From positions 1 through 41,001 of the forward strand of contig DIEZ01000052.1 of assembly GCA_002418885.1 (NCBI GenBank): a stretch of 41,001 nt of DNA. The letters run 5' to 3'. The stretch comes from Syntrophaceae bacterium UBA5761. Lineage in GTDB: Bacteria > Desulfobacterota > Syntrophia > Syntrophales > UBA4778. Positions 9,814-18,515 of the stretch are shown here, piece after piece. Within the stretch, counting starts at the first letter, position 1, and each line of letters opens with the position of its first letter. Position numbers and translations under genes: made by a program. The notes beneath the pieces are model-generated. The model was given only the letters and a program-made list of their open reading frames with translations. It was not told the DNA's origin and did not search any database.

Positions 9814-11098
9814 CCTTCAGCTCCTTAACAGGCGACCCCTCCGCCTGACCGTTTCCTTCGGCCTCTTCACTGATGATCCGACCCGCCTCTTCGATCCACG
9901 CCGCCGCCGCTTCTGCATCGATTCCCGACGCAGAGGCCAGAACATCCGGGTTTGCGGAGGCAACGGTCGCCAGGCCCTTAAAGCCTTCTTTGTACAACTG
10001 TTCCGCCTTATCCTCGGTAATTCCCGGCAGCTTCATGAGAGACTGGTAACCCTCTTCCTGGGCGGTCATCATCGACTCGCTCTTCACGTCGATCTTCCAA
10101 CCCGTCAACCGCGCCGCCAACCTGACGTTCTGCCCGTTCCTGCCGATGGCAAGGGAGAGCTGGTCGTCCGGGACGATCACCTCCATCGACCTAACGTCCT
10201 CGTAAACGAGTACTTTGTCCACCTTGGCCGGCGAAAGCGCACTGCAGACATACTTTACCGAGTCGTCGGAATAGGACACAATGTCGATCTTTTCCCCCCT
10301 CAATTCCTGAACAACATTCTGCACGCGGGAGCCGCGCATGCCCACACAGGCCCCAACGGGGTCTATATCCCTGTCTTTCGACTTCACTGCGATCTTAGAC
10401 CTATTTCCCGGCTCGCGGGCGATACTAACGATCTCGACAAGCCCCTCGGATATCTCCGGGACTTCCATCTCGAAAAGCGTCCTGAGAAAACTGGGGTGAG
10501 TCCTCGAAAGGATGAGAGGAGGACCTTTAGATGTTTTCTTCACATCATAAACGTATGCCCTGATCCTTTCCCCCCTTTTGAAGGCTTCGCGATGTATCTG
10601 TTCGGAGGCAGGAATGACGCCTTCCGCCCGGCCGACGTTGACAATGATGTTTCCGCCGTCGAACCTCTGAACGAAACCACTGATCAACTGTCCCTTCTTA
10701 TCCTTATATTCCTCGTAGATGTTGTCCCTTTCGGCGTCTTTTACTTTCTGGATGATGATCTGTTTTGCCGTTTGGGCGGCTATTCTGCCGAAGGTTTGCG
10801 TGTCGATTTTCATGCCCAGGCTGTCCCCCAATTCGGCCTCCTCATCGAAAGCCCGCCTCGCCTCGTCTCTCGAGATCTGCACGTCCGCGTCGACGACCTT
10901 GTCGACGACCGTCTTGAACTGAAAGACCTCGACTTCACCGTTCTCTTCGTTATAGCGTGCCTCAATCTCTACCTTCGGACCGAGCTTCTTCCGGGCGGCG
11001 GTCACCATGGCCGACTCCAGCGCATCGACAATGACCTGCTTATCTATTCCTTTATCCTTGCCCATCTGCTCGATCAGGCGTTTAAGCTCCGGCAACAT
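9791..11098 (-). CDS. nusA: Transcription termination/antitermination factor NusA
   Basis: RNA polymerase-associated factor that modulates pausing, intrinsic termination and rRNA antitermination. 435 aa. The N-terminal polymerase-binding domain occupies about 1-130, followed by S1 (GQLISGFVQRFDGGNIIVNVG), then two KH domains (GACVGMRGSRVQNVVQEL and LSLAIGRNGQNVRLAARLTG). A single short C-terminal helix-hairpin-helix unit (LMKLPGITEDKAEQLYKEGF) replaces the two acidic repeats of E. coli NusA. It follows rimP by 56 bp and overlaps infB by 23 bp. The SD-like GGAGGG is about 10 nt before the ATG. Confidence 0.96.
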   Translation of the reverse strand: MLPELKRLIEQMGKDKGIDKQVIVDALESAMVTAARKKLGPKVEIEARYNEENGEVEVFQFKTVVDKVVDADVQISRDEARRAFDEEAELGDSLGMKIDTQTFGRIAAQTAKQIIIQKVKDAERDNIYEEYKDKKGQLISGFVQRFDGGNIIVNVGRAEGVIPASEQIHREAFKRGERIRAYVYDVKKTSKGPPLILSRTHPSFLRTLFEMEVPEISEGLVEIVSIAREPGNRSKIAVKSKDRDIDPVGACVGMRGSRVQNVVQELRGEKIDIVSYSDDSVKYVCSALSPAKVDKVLVYEDVRSMEVIVPDDQLSLAIGRNGQNVRLAARLTGWKIDVKSESMMTAQEEGYQSLMKLPGITEDKAEQLYKEGFKGLATVASANPDVLASASGIDAEAAAAWIEEAGRIISEEAEGNGQAEGSPVKELKDVQDKNL

Positions 11099-11154
11099 TT
11101 CTTATAAACCCTCCGTTTACCCTCGACTGACCGTGCGGGGGATTTGTAATACCA

Positions 11155-11634
11155 TCAGGCCTCATACTCCAGGTTCGCCCTTACCACCATTTCCCTGAGA
11201 ATGCGGTAAGTTTTTCCCTCTTCTTCCAGGACTAGGATTTTCTTCCCTCCGTCCTCCAGGACATCCATGAGTCTTCCCCGGATGTTCTTCGCCCCGTCCA
11301 TCTTTTCCGCAAGCCTAACTTTCACCCGGTGACCTCGGTACTTCTCGAAGTCTTTGTCCTTCACTAACAGCCTGTCTATGCCCGGCGAAGATACTTCAAG
11401 GGTGTAGGATCCCCACGGCAGTTCATGTACATCCAGCAGATCGCCCACTCCCTGACTGATGTCCGTACAGTCGTCGATGGTCACTCCCCCCTCTTTATCG
11501 ATGAATACCCTCACCAACCAGCGGGATTTCATCCGCAGGCATTCTAACTCAACGAGCTCCATCCCCTCCGACTCGATGAACGGTTCGATGAGTTCCTTGA
11601 TCCTTTCCCTGTATGTCTGGGCCATCTGTTTCAT
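11155..11634 (-). CDS. rimP: Ribosome maturation factor RimP
   Basis: 30S assembly factor acting with ribosomal protein S12. 159 aa from the ATG at 11634 (MKQMAQTYRERIKELIEPFI); a second ATG at 11625 is also possible, and neither has a strong Shine-Dalgarno. The frame stays open further upstream, but that part crosses a terminator and a tRNA, so it is not coding. Family blocks: GMELVELECLRM, LVRVFIDKEGGVTIDDCTDIS and YTLEVSSPGIDRLL, then a C-terminal SH3-like domain. It opens the nusA-infB operon; the equivalent E. coli operon is also preceded by a tRNA gene (metY). Confidence 0.93.
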   Translation of the reverse strand: MKQMAQTYRERIKELIEPFIESEGMELVELECLRMKSRWLVRVFIDKEGGVTIDDCTDISQGVGDLLDVHELPWGSYTLEVSSPGIDRLLVKDKDFEKYRGHRVKVRLAEKMDGAKNIRGRLMDVLEDGGKKILVLEEEGKTYRILREMVVRANLEYEA

Positions 11635-11641
11635 TTTAAAA

Positions 11642-11669
11642 CAAAAAAAGTGGGCGAAAAAAGCCCACT
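11642..11669 (-). terminator. Rho-independent terminator after tRNA-Gly
   Basis: Perfect 7-bp inverted repeat AGTGGGC/GCCCACT (11649-11655 and 11663-11669) with a 7-nt loop. On the minus strand it is followed directly by a run of seven T (11649-11643). It lies 85 nt past the tRNA 3' end and only 7 bp before the rimP ATG, so operon expression must either read through it or start in the short space around it. Confidence 0.85.
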
Positions 11670-11753
11670 CAGCGCAAAAAGCAGAATGAATTGAACTATG
11701 ACTAACAAAACTTAGCGGAAAATGCAAGAAAAAAAGCAGGCCGAACCAAATAA

Positions 11754-11828
11754 TGGAGCGGGCGATGGGAATTGAACCCACGACGTTCAGCTTGGGAAGC
11801 TGACATTCTACCTCTGAATTACGCCCGC
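11754..11828 (-). tRNA. tRNA-Gly, anticodon CCC
   Basis: Full cloverleaf on the minus strand, 75 nt including an encoded CCA. The acceptor GCGGGCG pairs with CGCCCGC, the D-stem ATTC with GAAT, the anticodon stem TCAGC with GCTGA around the loop TTCCCAA (anticodon CCC, reading GGG), and the T-stem GTGGG with CCCAT around TTCAATT. The discriminator base is U. It has its own promoter (11898-11925) and a terminator (11642-11669), and sits between hisD and rimP. Confidence 0.95.
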
Positions 11829-11867
11829 CCTGTATAAACCAACCGCAAGATACGACTCGCCGCCGGT

Positions 11868-11897
11868 CACCCCGACCCGTCGACATCGCTCGGGGTG
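11868..11897. repeat. Inverted repeat between promoter and tRNA-Gly
   Basis: Perfect 8-bp arms CACCCCGA (11868-11875) and TCGGGGTG (11890-11897) with a 14-nt loop, and no U-run. The predicted transcription start for the tRNA (about 11891) falls inside one arm, so a DNA-level operator is as likely as a leader hairpin or the end of the hisD message. Confidence 0.5.
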
Positions 11898-11925
11898 ATA
11901 TTATTTCACTCGATTATTTTGTCAA
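11898..11925 (-). promoter_or_regulatory. Sigma-70-type promoter for tRNA-Gly (and possibly rimP operon)
   Basis: On the minus strand, perfect -35 TTGACA (11925-11920), 16-bp spacer, -10 TAATAT (11903-11898). The hisD stop codon TGA (11924-11922) lies inside the -35 hexamer. The predicted start is about 60 nt before the mature tRNA 5' end. The -10 match is 4 of 6. Confidence 0.6.
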
Positions 11926-13220
11926 GATTTTTTTCCTTTCCGTACCCTCACGGAATTCCCGTGCCCTTCGAGGCCTTCCAGCCCTGCAAAAGCAACCGCC
12001 TTATCCCCGTACATATCGAATGAAGACCGGGAAAAAGAAATGATGTTCGTCCGTTTGATGAAATCGTGTACCCCGAGAGGCGAGGAAAACCTAGCCGTTC
12101 CTCCCGTAGGGAGGATGTGATTGGGCCCCGCAAGATAATCGCCGAAGGCCTCCGGGGTCAGCGGTCCCAGAAAAACGGCGCCGGCGTTCCGGATCCCTTT
12201 GAGCAAATTTTTGGGCCTGTCGACGACGAGTTCCAGGTGCTCCGGGGCGAACCGGTTGACAATCTCGACGGCTTCCTTCAACGACTCTGTGACGAAGACG
12301 GCCCCGTATTCATCGATCGCCCGCCGGGCTATCGCCCCCCTCACAAGGGTGTTCAACTGCCTCTCCACCTCCTCGGAAACGGCAAGGGCAAAAGATTCGG
12401 CCGGCGTGAGAAGAATGGCGCTCGCCATCTCGTCGTGCTCCGCCTGGGCGACCAGGTCGGCCGCTATCCACGACGGGTCGGCATTACCGTCGCAGACAAT
12501 CATTACCTCACTGGGACCGGCGATCATGTCGATGCCCACCGCTCCGTAGACCATCCTCTTGGCCATGGCCACGTAAGCATTGCCGGGACCGACAATCTTA
12601 TCCACGTAGGGGACGGTCTGGGTCCCGTAAGCGAAGGCGGCTACGGCTTGAGCCCCTCCCATCCTGTAAAGACACTGGACCCCTCCCAGGCCGGCGGCCG
12701 CAAGGATCAGGCGGTCCACGCCGTCACCTTTTGCCGAAGGGGTGGCAAGATAAATTTCGCAGACACCCGCTACTCTGGCCGGGATCGTAGCCATCAAGAC
12801 TGTCGAGGGGTAAGAGGCCAGGCCGCCCGGCGCATAGACACCCACCCGTTCCAAAGGAACGATGAGCTGCCCGAGCTCGACCCCGTCTTCACCGCCATAG
12901 GACCACGAACCGACAAGCTGTCGCTTGTGAAAATCTTCTATCCTCCCGGCCGCCGTCTCGAGGATATCGCGGGTGGCCGGGTCGAGGTCTTCAAGGGCCT
13001 GCTGCATCTCGTCGGTGGAAACGACTATGGACCGGCTGTCGAGGGAAAGTCGGTCGAATCGCCGGATGTACTCGAAAAGCGCTTCATCTCCCCGCGCGGC
13101 GACGTCGTCGATTATACGCCGTACCTCCGCCTCCAGCCCCCTGTCCAAGACCCTGCCGCGCCCTTTAATCCGCCTGAATTCCGGCTCAAAGTTACCATCC
13201 CCCGTCCTTATGGTTCGCAT
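11922..13220 (-). CDS. hisD: Histidinol dehydrogenase
   Basis: Last two steps of histidine synthesis: NAD-dependent oxidation of L-histidinol to L-histidine with a zinc ion. 432 aa, standard length. Diagnostic blocks: VYAPGGLASYPSTVLM, KIVGPGNAYVAMAKR, DMIAGPSEVMIV, AQAEHDEMASAILLTP (with Gln/His zinc-site residues) and NHILPTGGTARFSSPLGV. ATG at 13220 with GGGGAAAAGG upstream. It is the only his gene visible; in some related genomes hisG sits between murA and hisD, but here murA ends 37 bp upstream with nothing between. Its stop codon overlaps the tRNA-Gly promoter. Confidence 0.97.
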   Translation of the reverse strand: MRTIRTGDGNFEPEFRRIKGRGRVLDRGLEAEVRRIIDDVAARGDEALFEYIRRFDRLSLDSRSIVVSTDEMQQALEDLDPATRDILETAAGRIEDFHKRQLVGSWSYGGEDGVELGQLIVPLERVGVYAPGGLASYPSTVLMATIPARVAGVCEIYLATPSAKGDGVDRLILAAAGLGGVQCLYRMGGAQAVAAFAYGTQTVPYVDKIVGPGNAYVAMAKRMVYGAVGIDMIAGPSEVMIVCDGNADPSWIAADLVAQAEHDEMASAILLTPAESFALAVSEEVERQLNTLVRGAIARRAIDEYGAVFVTESLKEAVEIVNRFAPEHLELVVDRPKNLLKGIRNAGAVFLGPLTPEAFGDYLAGPNHILPTGGTARFSSPLGVHDFIKRTNIISFSRSSFDMYGDKAVAFAGLEGLEGHGNSVRVRKGKKS

Positions 13221-13257
13221 CCTTTTCCCCGAATTTTCACTCTTCCGATGACGCTTC

Positions 13258-14508
13258 TCAGGCCCTGACCCGCCGGATATCCGCCCCCAGGGCCGAAAGT
13301 TTCTTCTCGACCTGCTGGTACCCCCGGTCGATGTGATAAACCCTCGAAAGCTCGGTCCTTCCCTCCGCCGCCAACCCCGCTATGATCAGCGATGCCGACG
13401 CCCTCAGGTCGGTGGCCATGACCGGTGCCCCGCGCAGCTTCTTGACACCCTTCACGATTGCACTGTTACCCTGCACGACGATGTCCCCTCCCATCCGCAT
13501 GAGTTCCCCGACGTGCATGAACCGGTTCTCGAAAACAGTCTCCGTGATCACGCTTATCCCGTCACCCACGGCCATCAACGCCATAAACTGGGCCTGCAGG
13601 TCCGTCGCAAATCCGGGATACGGAAGAGTCGTTACGTCCACGCTCTCTATCCGATCAGAGCCCACGACCCTGACCCCACCCTCGACGGGCGTAACTTCCA
13701 TCCCCGTTTCCCTGAGTTTCAGCGTAAGTGCCTCGACATGTGCCGGATCACAGCCCAGCATCCTAACATCCCCGCCTGTTATGCCGGCGGCGATCATGAA
13801 CGTCCCGGTCTCGATTCGGTCGGGAATGACGGAGGCCTCGACGGGGTGGAGACTTTCCACACCCTCGATCACCACTACGTCACTGCCGGCACCGCCTATC
13901 TTTGCACCCATCCCGTTCAACACTTCCGCCAGGTTCACTACCTCCGGCTCCCGGGCGGCGTTTTTCAGCACCGTCGTTCCTCGCGCCAAGACCGCGGCCA
14001 TCATCACGTTTTCCGTCCCCGTGACGGTCGAGATGTCAAAGTATATGACGGCACCTCTGAGGCGCGGGGCCTTCGCTTCCAGGTAACCGTCCGCGAGGTC
14101 GACCTGGGCGCCGAGCTCCTGAAGGGCTTTGACGTGCAGGTTCACCGGCCTTGCCCCGATAGCGCATCCGCCGGGCAAGGAGACCCGCGCCCGTCCCATC
14201 CGGGCAAGGAGTGGGCCAAGGACGAGGATGGAGGCCCTCATCGTTTTCACAAGGTCATAGGGTGCGACAAAACTCTTCAAGTTCCCCGCATTCACCCTCA
14301 GGTCCTCGGCACCCTCAAATTCCACGCCGAAATCCGCAAGCAGCCGCTTGACGGTCTTTATGTCCACAAGGTCGGGGATGTTGTGAAAAGTGTTCCAGCC
14401 CCCGGTCAGGAGAGACGAAACGATGACCGGAAGGGCCGCGTTCTTCGCGCCGCTCACATGAACCGTCCCCTCAAGCCTTGCGCCGCCCTGCAAAATTATT
14501 TTATCCAA
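13258..14508 (-). CDS. murA: UDP-N-acetylglucosamine 1-carboxyvinyltransferase
   Basis: First committed step of peptidoglycan synthesis: transfers enolpyruvate from PEP to UDP-GlcNAc, in the cytoplasm. 416 aa. SGAKNAALP carries Lys22; the active-site loop [15 protein letters not shown] carries Cys115, the residue alkylated by fosfomycin, so the enzyme is of the Cys (sensitive) type. Two inside-out alpha/beta domains; near the end, [20 protein letters not shown] with the DLRA motif. It lies 8 bp after prmC and 37 bp before hisD. Confidence 0.97.
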   Translation of the reverse strand: MDKIILQGGARLEGTVHVSGAKNAALPVIVSSLLTGGWNTFHNIPDLVDIKTVKRLLADFGVEFEGAEDLRVNAGNLKSFVAPYDLVKTMRASILVLGPLLARMGRARVSLPGGCAIGARPVNLHVKALQELGAQVDLADGYLEAKAPRLRGAVIYFDISTVTGTENVMMAAVLARGTTVLKNAAREPEVVNLAEVLNGMGAKIGGAGSDVVVIEGVESLHPVEASVIPDRIETGTFMIAAGITGGDVRMLGCDPAHVEALTLKLRETGMEVTPVEGGVRVVGSDRIESVDVTTLPYPGFATDLQAQFMALMAVGDGISVITETVFENRFMHVGELMRMGGDIVVQGNSAIVKGVKKLRGAPVMATDLRASASLIIAGLAAEGRTELSRVYHIDRGYQQVEKKLSALGADIRRVRA

Positions 14509-14516
14509 ACCCTGTC

Positions 14517-15386
14517 CTATTCCTTCCTTCGCGCCCGGACGACTCGCAAAAGGCCGGCGTAATCCGCGGTAAAGCCGACGTCACAGTAAACACCTTCCGT
14601 TCCGAGCAGGTCCTCGACCTGCTTTTCCTGGCCGTCGCCGATCTCCATCAGGAGCCAGCCCCTTTCTTTCAAGCAGCCGGGGGCTTCTTTTATCAGGAGT
14701 TTCTGAAATTCCGTTCCTTCAGGACCGCCAACCAGGGCGACAAACGGCTCGAAGCCCCGCACCCCCAAAGGAAGCCGAGAAAAATCCGCTTCCGGGATGT
14801 AAGGCGGATTGGAGACGATTATATCAAATTTTTCCGAAATAGGCCCAAACAAATCGCCACAGAGAAAAGATATCCTCTCTCTCACACCGTTCAAACTGGC
14901 GTTTCTTTCCGCCACCTCGAGGGCTCCGGGAGAGATGTCCGTAGCCACGATACGCGCGCCCGGCAATTCACGGGCCAAGGCGACGCCGACGGCGCCGCTC
15001 CCCGTCCCGACCTCGATAATATCCGGCTCATCCAAAGAAAAGGTCCTGCATGTCCTCAGGACTTCCCCAACCAGGATCTCCGTTTCCGGCCTCGGGATTA
15101 GTACGTCCGGCGTAACAGCGAAAGGTAGGGACCAGAACTCTTTAGAACCAACGATATAGGCAGCGGGCTCTCCTCTCCGTCGTCGGTCTATAAGCCGCTG
15201 AAAGTCTTCGACCCGCTCATCCGGAAGGTTTGTGTTGGAGAGGACAAAAAGCTTTGTCCGGCCGACGCCCAGGAGGCGGGATAGAAGGACCTCGGCGTCG
15301 AGCCGTGGCGTGGGGATACCGCTCTTCTTGAGGGCATCCACGGCGCCGACCAGAACATCCCGGATGGTGCGTGATTTTTCTGCCAT
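14517..15386 (-). CDS. prmC: Release factor glutamine methyltransferase
   Basis: Methylates the Gln of the GGQ motif of peptide release factors using S-adenosylmethionine, raising termination efficiency. 289 aa. N-terminal helical domain 1-80, SAM-binding motif [15 protein letters not shown] (125-138), and [10 protein letters not shown] with the NPPY motif at 193-196 that binds the target Gln. It starts 3 bp after prfA, its substrate, the usual arrangement. Confidence 0.96.
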   Translation of the reverse strand: MAEKSRTIRDVLVGAVDALKKSGIPTPRLDAEVLLSRLLGVGRTKLFVLSNTNLPDERVEDFQRLIDRRRRGEPAAYIVGSKEFWSLPFAVTPDVLIPRPETEILVGEVLRTCRTFSLDEPDIIEVGTGSGAVGVALARELPGARIVATDISPGALEVAERNASLNGVRERISFLCGDLFGPISEKFDIIVSNPPYIPEADFSRLPLGVRGFEPFVALVGGPEGTEFQKLLIKEAPGCLKERGWLLMEIGDGQEKQVEDLLGTEGVYCDVGFTADYAGLLRVVRARRKE

Positions 15387-15389
15387 CCC

Positions 15390-16460
15390 TTACGCCGCAG
15401 AGCGCTTCAGCGCTTCCGCCTGGTAGTGGGTCGTGAGGGCGTCGATCAGGACCTGGATGTCGCCGTCGAGGATGCTTTCAAGGTTATAAAGCGTCAGCCC
15501 GATCCGGTGGTCGGTCACCCTCCCCTGGGGGAAGTTGTACGTCCTTATCCTCTCGCTCCTATCGCCCGTACCCACTTGATTTTTCCTCGCCTCGGAGATT
15601 CGCGCGTTTTGCTCGACCGTCATCCGGTCGAGCAGCCGTGCCTTCAGGACCTTCATCGCCTTCGCTTTGTTCTTGTGCTGGGAACGCTCATCCTGACAGA
15701 TGACGACGAGGCCCGTCGAGATGTGGGTGATCCTGACGGCCGAGTCCGTGGTGTTCACGCTTTGACCGCCATGACCCCCGGAACGATAGACGTCCACCTT
15801 GAGGTCGTTCGGGTCGATGTGAACTTCCACGTCTTCCGCCTCGGGAAGGACCGCTACGGTGACCGCCGAGGTGTGGACCCGCCCCTGCGCCTCGGTGACG
15901 GGGACCCGCTGGACGCGGTGGACGCCGCTTTCGTACTTCATCCGGCCGAAGGCGCCTTTTCCCTCGATCATGGCGATGACCTCTTTGAACCCGCCCAAAC
16001 CGCTGGAGGGGCTGCTGCTGACGACCTCCACTTTCCATCCGCAGGTTTCGGCATAGCGGGCATACATCCGGAACAGGTCGGCGGCAAACAGGCTCGCCTC
16101 TTCTCCTCCGGTCCCTGCACGGATCTCCAAAAAAATGTTCCTCGAGTCATTGGGGTCCTTCGGAAGGAGGAGAACCCTGAGTCTCGCTTCCGCTTCCCCC
16201 AACTCTTTCTTCAGCTGAGGTATCTCTTCTTTTATCAGCTCCCTGAGTTCTTCGTCGCCGTCACGAAGAAGTTGCTGGTCCTCTTCAACCTGAAGTTTCA
16301 GTCTCTCGTACTTTCGGTACATTTCTACGATGTCGCGTAGGTCGGCGTGTTCCTTCGCATGCTTCTGATACTCGGCGCGGTTGCCGACTACAGAAGGGTC
16401 GCCCAACAACGCCTCCAGCTCCGTATATCGCTTTTCTATCTCTTTCAACTTACCGAGCAT
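15390..16460 (-). CDS. prfA: Peptide chain release factor 1
   Basis: Recognises UAA and UAG stop codons and triggers peptidyl-tRNA hydrolysis. 356 aa from the ATG at 16460 ([20 protein letters not shown]); the open frame extends 39 codons upstream but that part does not resemble RF1. The anticodon-like PVT is at 187-189 (PxT type, so RF1 rather than RF2) and the GGQ catalytic motif is at 231-233 in [19 protein letters not shown]. Followed by prmC. The leader between rpmE and prfA (16461-16658) shows no clear element. Confidence 0.96.
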   Translation of the reverse strand: MLGKLKEIEKRYTELEALLGDPSVVGNRAEYQKHAKEHADLRDIVEMYRKYERLKLQVEEDQQLLRDGDEELRELIKEEIPQLKKELGEAEARLRVLLLPKDPNDSRNIFLEIRAGTGGEEASLFAADLFRMYARYAETCGWKVEVVSSSPSSGLGGFKEVIAMIEGKGAFGRMKYESGVHRVQRVPVTEAQGRVHTSAVTVAVLPEAEDVEVHIDPNDLKVDVYRSGGHGGQSVNTTDSAVRITHISTGLVVICQDERSQHKNKAKAMKVLKARLLDRMTVEQNARISEARKNQVGTGDRSERIRTYNFPQGRVTDHRIGLTLYNLESILDGDIQVLIDALTTHYQAEALKRSAA

Positions 16461-16658
16461 GATAAGCCGACCTGCCTTTTCGATGATGGGATTGTTTTTT
16501 GCCGCGAACCAAAGAGCGCCCTGGTAGGAGCTTCGCCGCTTGTCAGGAAAGGGACTTGCGCCGGACATGGGGCGCAAGGAATAATCGGTTGTCGAACATT
16601 CAACCAGTACGGGCGGGACAAACGGCTCGCATCGCCGGCCCGGCCCCTTAGGAGCAAC

Positions 16659-16880
16659 TTACTTCTTGTTGCCGCTCTTCTCTTTTCTCTCGTACTTTTT
16701 CTGGAACCTTTCTACTCTGCCGGCGGTGTCGATGATCTTCTGCTTCCCCGTCATGAAAGGATGGCAGTTCGAGCAGATCTCCACCTTGATGTCTTTTTTC
16801 GACGACCTCGTCTTGATGACGTTCCCACAAACACACGTGATGGTCGTTTCTGTATACTCCGGATGTATGCCTTCCTTCAT
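16659..16880 (-). CDS. rpmE: 50S ribosomal protein L31 (zinc-type)
   Basis: Large-subunit protein bridging to the 30S head. 73 aa, beginning [20 protein letters not shown]. Four zinc-ligand cysteines, C16, C18, C36 and C39 (CVC ... [13 protein letters not shown]), make it the C+ form. ATG at 16880. It follows rho by 107 bp, as in many Desulfobacterota. A perfect 10-bp inverted repeat lies in the rho-rpmE gap. Confidence 0.95.
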   Translation of the reverse strand: MKEGIHPEYTETTITCVCGNVIKTRSSKKDIKVEICSNCHPFMTGKQKIIDTAGRVERFQKKYERKEKSGNKK

Positions 16881-16920
16881 GACTGCTACCGAATCCCCCT
16901 GTCGGAAAAATTGATGATTC

Positions 16921-16975
16921 TTTCTTGCTTCCAGAAAGTGGGTATTTTATTCATCCCGGCCATAAAAGCAAGAAA
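16921..16975. repeat. Inverted repeat between rho and rpmE
   Basis: Arms TTTCTTGCTT (16921-16930) and AAGCAAGAAA (16966-16975) are perfect 10-bp complements separated by 35 bp. It lies in the rpmE leader. It is not terminator-like (AT-rich arms, long loop). It could be an operator or an L31 mRNA structure; function unknown. Confidence 0.5.
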
Positions 16976-16987
16976 ATATTTCGCGTG

Positions 16988-18235
16988 TCATTGGTTCATG
17001 GAATCAAGGAACATCTGGTTCGTATCCGTCTTCCGGATCTTATCCACGATGAACTCCATTGCGTCGATCGGGTTCATCTCCTGGAGGAGCCTCCTCAGTA
17101 TCCATATCCTGTTGAGGTTTTCCTTGGGAATCAACAACTCTTCCTTCCTTGTCCCGGAACGCACCAGGTCGAAGGCAGGAAAGACCCGTCTGTCGGCGAT
17201 CCGACGGTCGAGGTGAAGCTCCATGTTGCCCGTACCCTTGAACTCTTCGAAAATGACCTCGTCCATGCGGCTGCCTGTGTCGACTAAGGCGGTTGCTATG
17301 ATCGTCAGGCTCCCTCCCGCCTCGATATTCCGGGCGGCACCGAAAAACCTCTTCGGCTTATGGAGGGCGTTGGAGTCCACGCCGCCGGAAAGCACCTTGC
17401 CGCTCGGCGGGACTACTGCGTTGTAAGCCCTGGCCAGACGGGTGATGCTGTCCAGCAGGATGACGACGTCCCTCTTGTGCTCCACCAGCCGCTTGGCCTT
17501 CTCGATGACCATTTCCGCCACCTGGACGTGTCTTGTCGCCGGTTCATCGAAGGTAGAGGAAATCACTTCGCCTTTAACATTCCTCTCCATGTCGGTCACT
17601 TCTTCCGGGCGTTCATCGATGAGAAGGACCATCAGGATGACTTCTTTGTGATTCGCCGTTATGCTGTGGGCGATGTCCTTGAGGAGGACTGTTTTACCGG
17701 CCCGGGGGGGAGAAACGATCAAACCCCGCTGCCCCTTTCCGATCGGCGTGAAGAGGTCCATGATCCTGGTTGAATAGTTCTCAGGGTCGCACTCCAGCTT
17801 CAATTTCTCTTCAGGGTACAGGGGTATGAGGTTGTCGAACAGGATCTTGTCCCTGGCGGCTTCAACGCTCTCGAAATTTACCGAATCGACTTTCAAGAGG
17901 GCGAAATACTTCTCTCCTTCTTTGGGAGGTCTTACCTCACCGGAGACCGTGTCGCCCGTCCGGAGGCCGAACCTCCTGATCTGGGACGGCGAGACGTATA
18001 TGTCGTCGGGTCCCGGGAGGTAATTGTAATCCACCGCCCTCAAGAACCCGAACCCATCGGGCAGCGTTTCCAAAACACCTTCCCCCGAGATCACACCGTT
18101 TTTCTCCGCCTGTGCCTGGAGGATGGCAAAAATCAAATCCTGTTTCCTCATCCCGCTTGCACCGGGCACATTCAGGTCCTTCGCGATAACGGCCAGTTCA
18201 CTGATGGGTTTTCTCTTCATTTCCACGACGTTCAT
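16988..18235 (-). CDS. rho: Transcription termination factor Rho
   Basis: Hexameric RNA-dependent ATPase that ends transcription and silences untranslated RNA. 415 aa, compact form without an insertion domain. N-terminal helix bundle ([20 protein letters not shown]), the RNA-binding cold-shock-like domain ([16 protein letters not shown]), Walker A in [15 protein letters not shown], then [13 protein letters not shown] and [20 protein letters not shown] (Q/R loop region). ATG at 18235 with AAGGAG about 18 nt upstream and AAAAGG closer in. It has its own promoter (18460-18488) and a leader of about 220 nt. Confidence 0.97.
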   Translation of the reverse strand: MNVVEMKRKPISELAVIAKDLNVPGASGMRKQDLIFAILQAQAEKNGVISGEGVLETLPDGFGFLRAVDYNYLPGPDDIYVSPSQIRRFGLRTGDTVSGEVRPPKEGEKYFALLKVDSVNFESVEAARDKILFDNLIPLYPEEKLKLECDPENYSTRIMDLFTPIGKGQRGLIVSPPRAGKTVLLKDIAHSITANHKEVILMVLLIDERPEEVTDMERNVKGEVISSTFDEPATRHVQVAEMVIEKAKRLVEHKRDVVILLDSITRLARAYNAVVPPSGKVLSGGVDSNALHKPKRFFGAARNIEAGGSLTIIATALVDTGSRMDEVIFEEFKGTGNMELHLDRRIADRRVFPAFDLVRSGTRKEELLIPKENLNRIWILRRLLQEMNPIDAMEFIVDKIRKTDTNQMFLDSMNQ

Positions 18236-18459
18236 GTTCGCAACCTTTTAAACTCCTTGTGTGGGTTTTAATGAGCTAAGCCCCCGCAGACCTTACGAGA
18301 GCCCGGTCTTAATGCGCCTTGTTACTACACGATACCCTGTTAACCGGCTGGTTCATCGATGAGTTAAAAAGAAAAAACGCAGGTTTTTAGTAGGCAGCTA
18401 ATTTGGTGTCTGATTATTCTTTCGGAAGGAATCAATCGAACCTTCTTAAATTCAGCCGT

Positions 18460-18488
18460 AAAATACACGACACAGAAATACATGTCAA
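18460..18488 (-). promoter_or_regulatory. Sigma-70-type promoter for rho, long leader
   Basis: Minus strand TTGACA (18488-18483), 17-bp spacer, TATTTT (18465-18460). It sits in the 280-bp gap 18236-18515 after pgeF. The predicted start near 18453 leaves about 220 nt before the rho ATG. In E. coli rho is autoregulated by termination in a long leader; that parallel is inference. No other element was seen in the gap apart from a T-rich stretch near 18370. Confidence 0.6.
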
Positions 18489-18515
18489 GCTGATTTTGAT
18501 TTTTGATTTTGCGAA

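Noticed and set aside
11635..11886. N-terminal extension of rimP through the tRNA gene
   Set aside because: The frame is open, but it crosses an intrinsic terminator and a complete tRNA-Gly; family members begin near the ATG at 11634.
16461..16577. N-terminal extension of prfA
   Set aside because: 39 extra codons precede the conserved start; they match nothing in RF1, and normal length is reached from the ATG at 16460.
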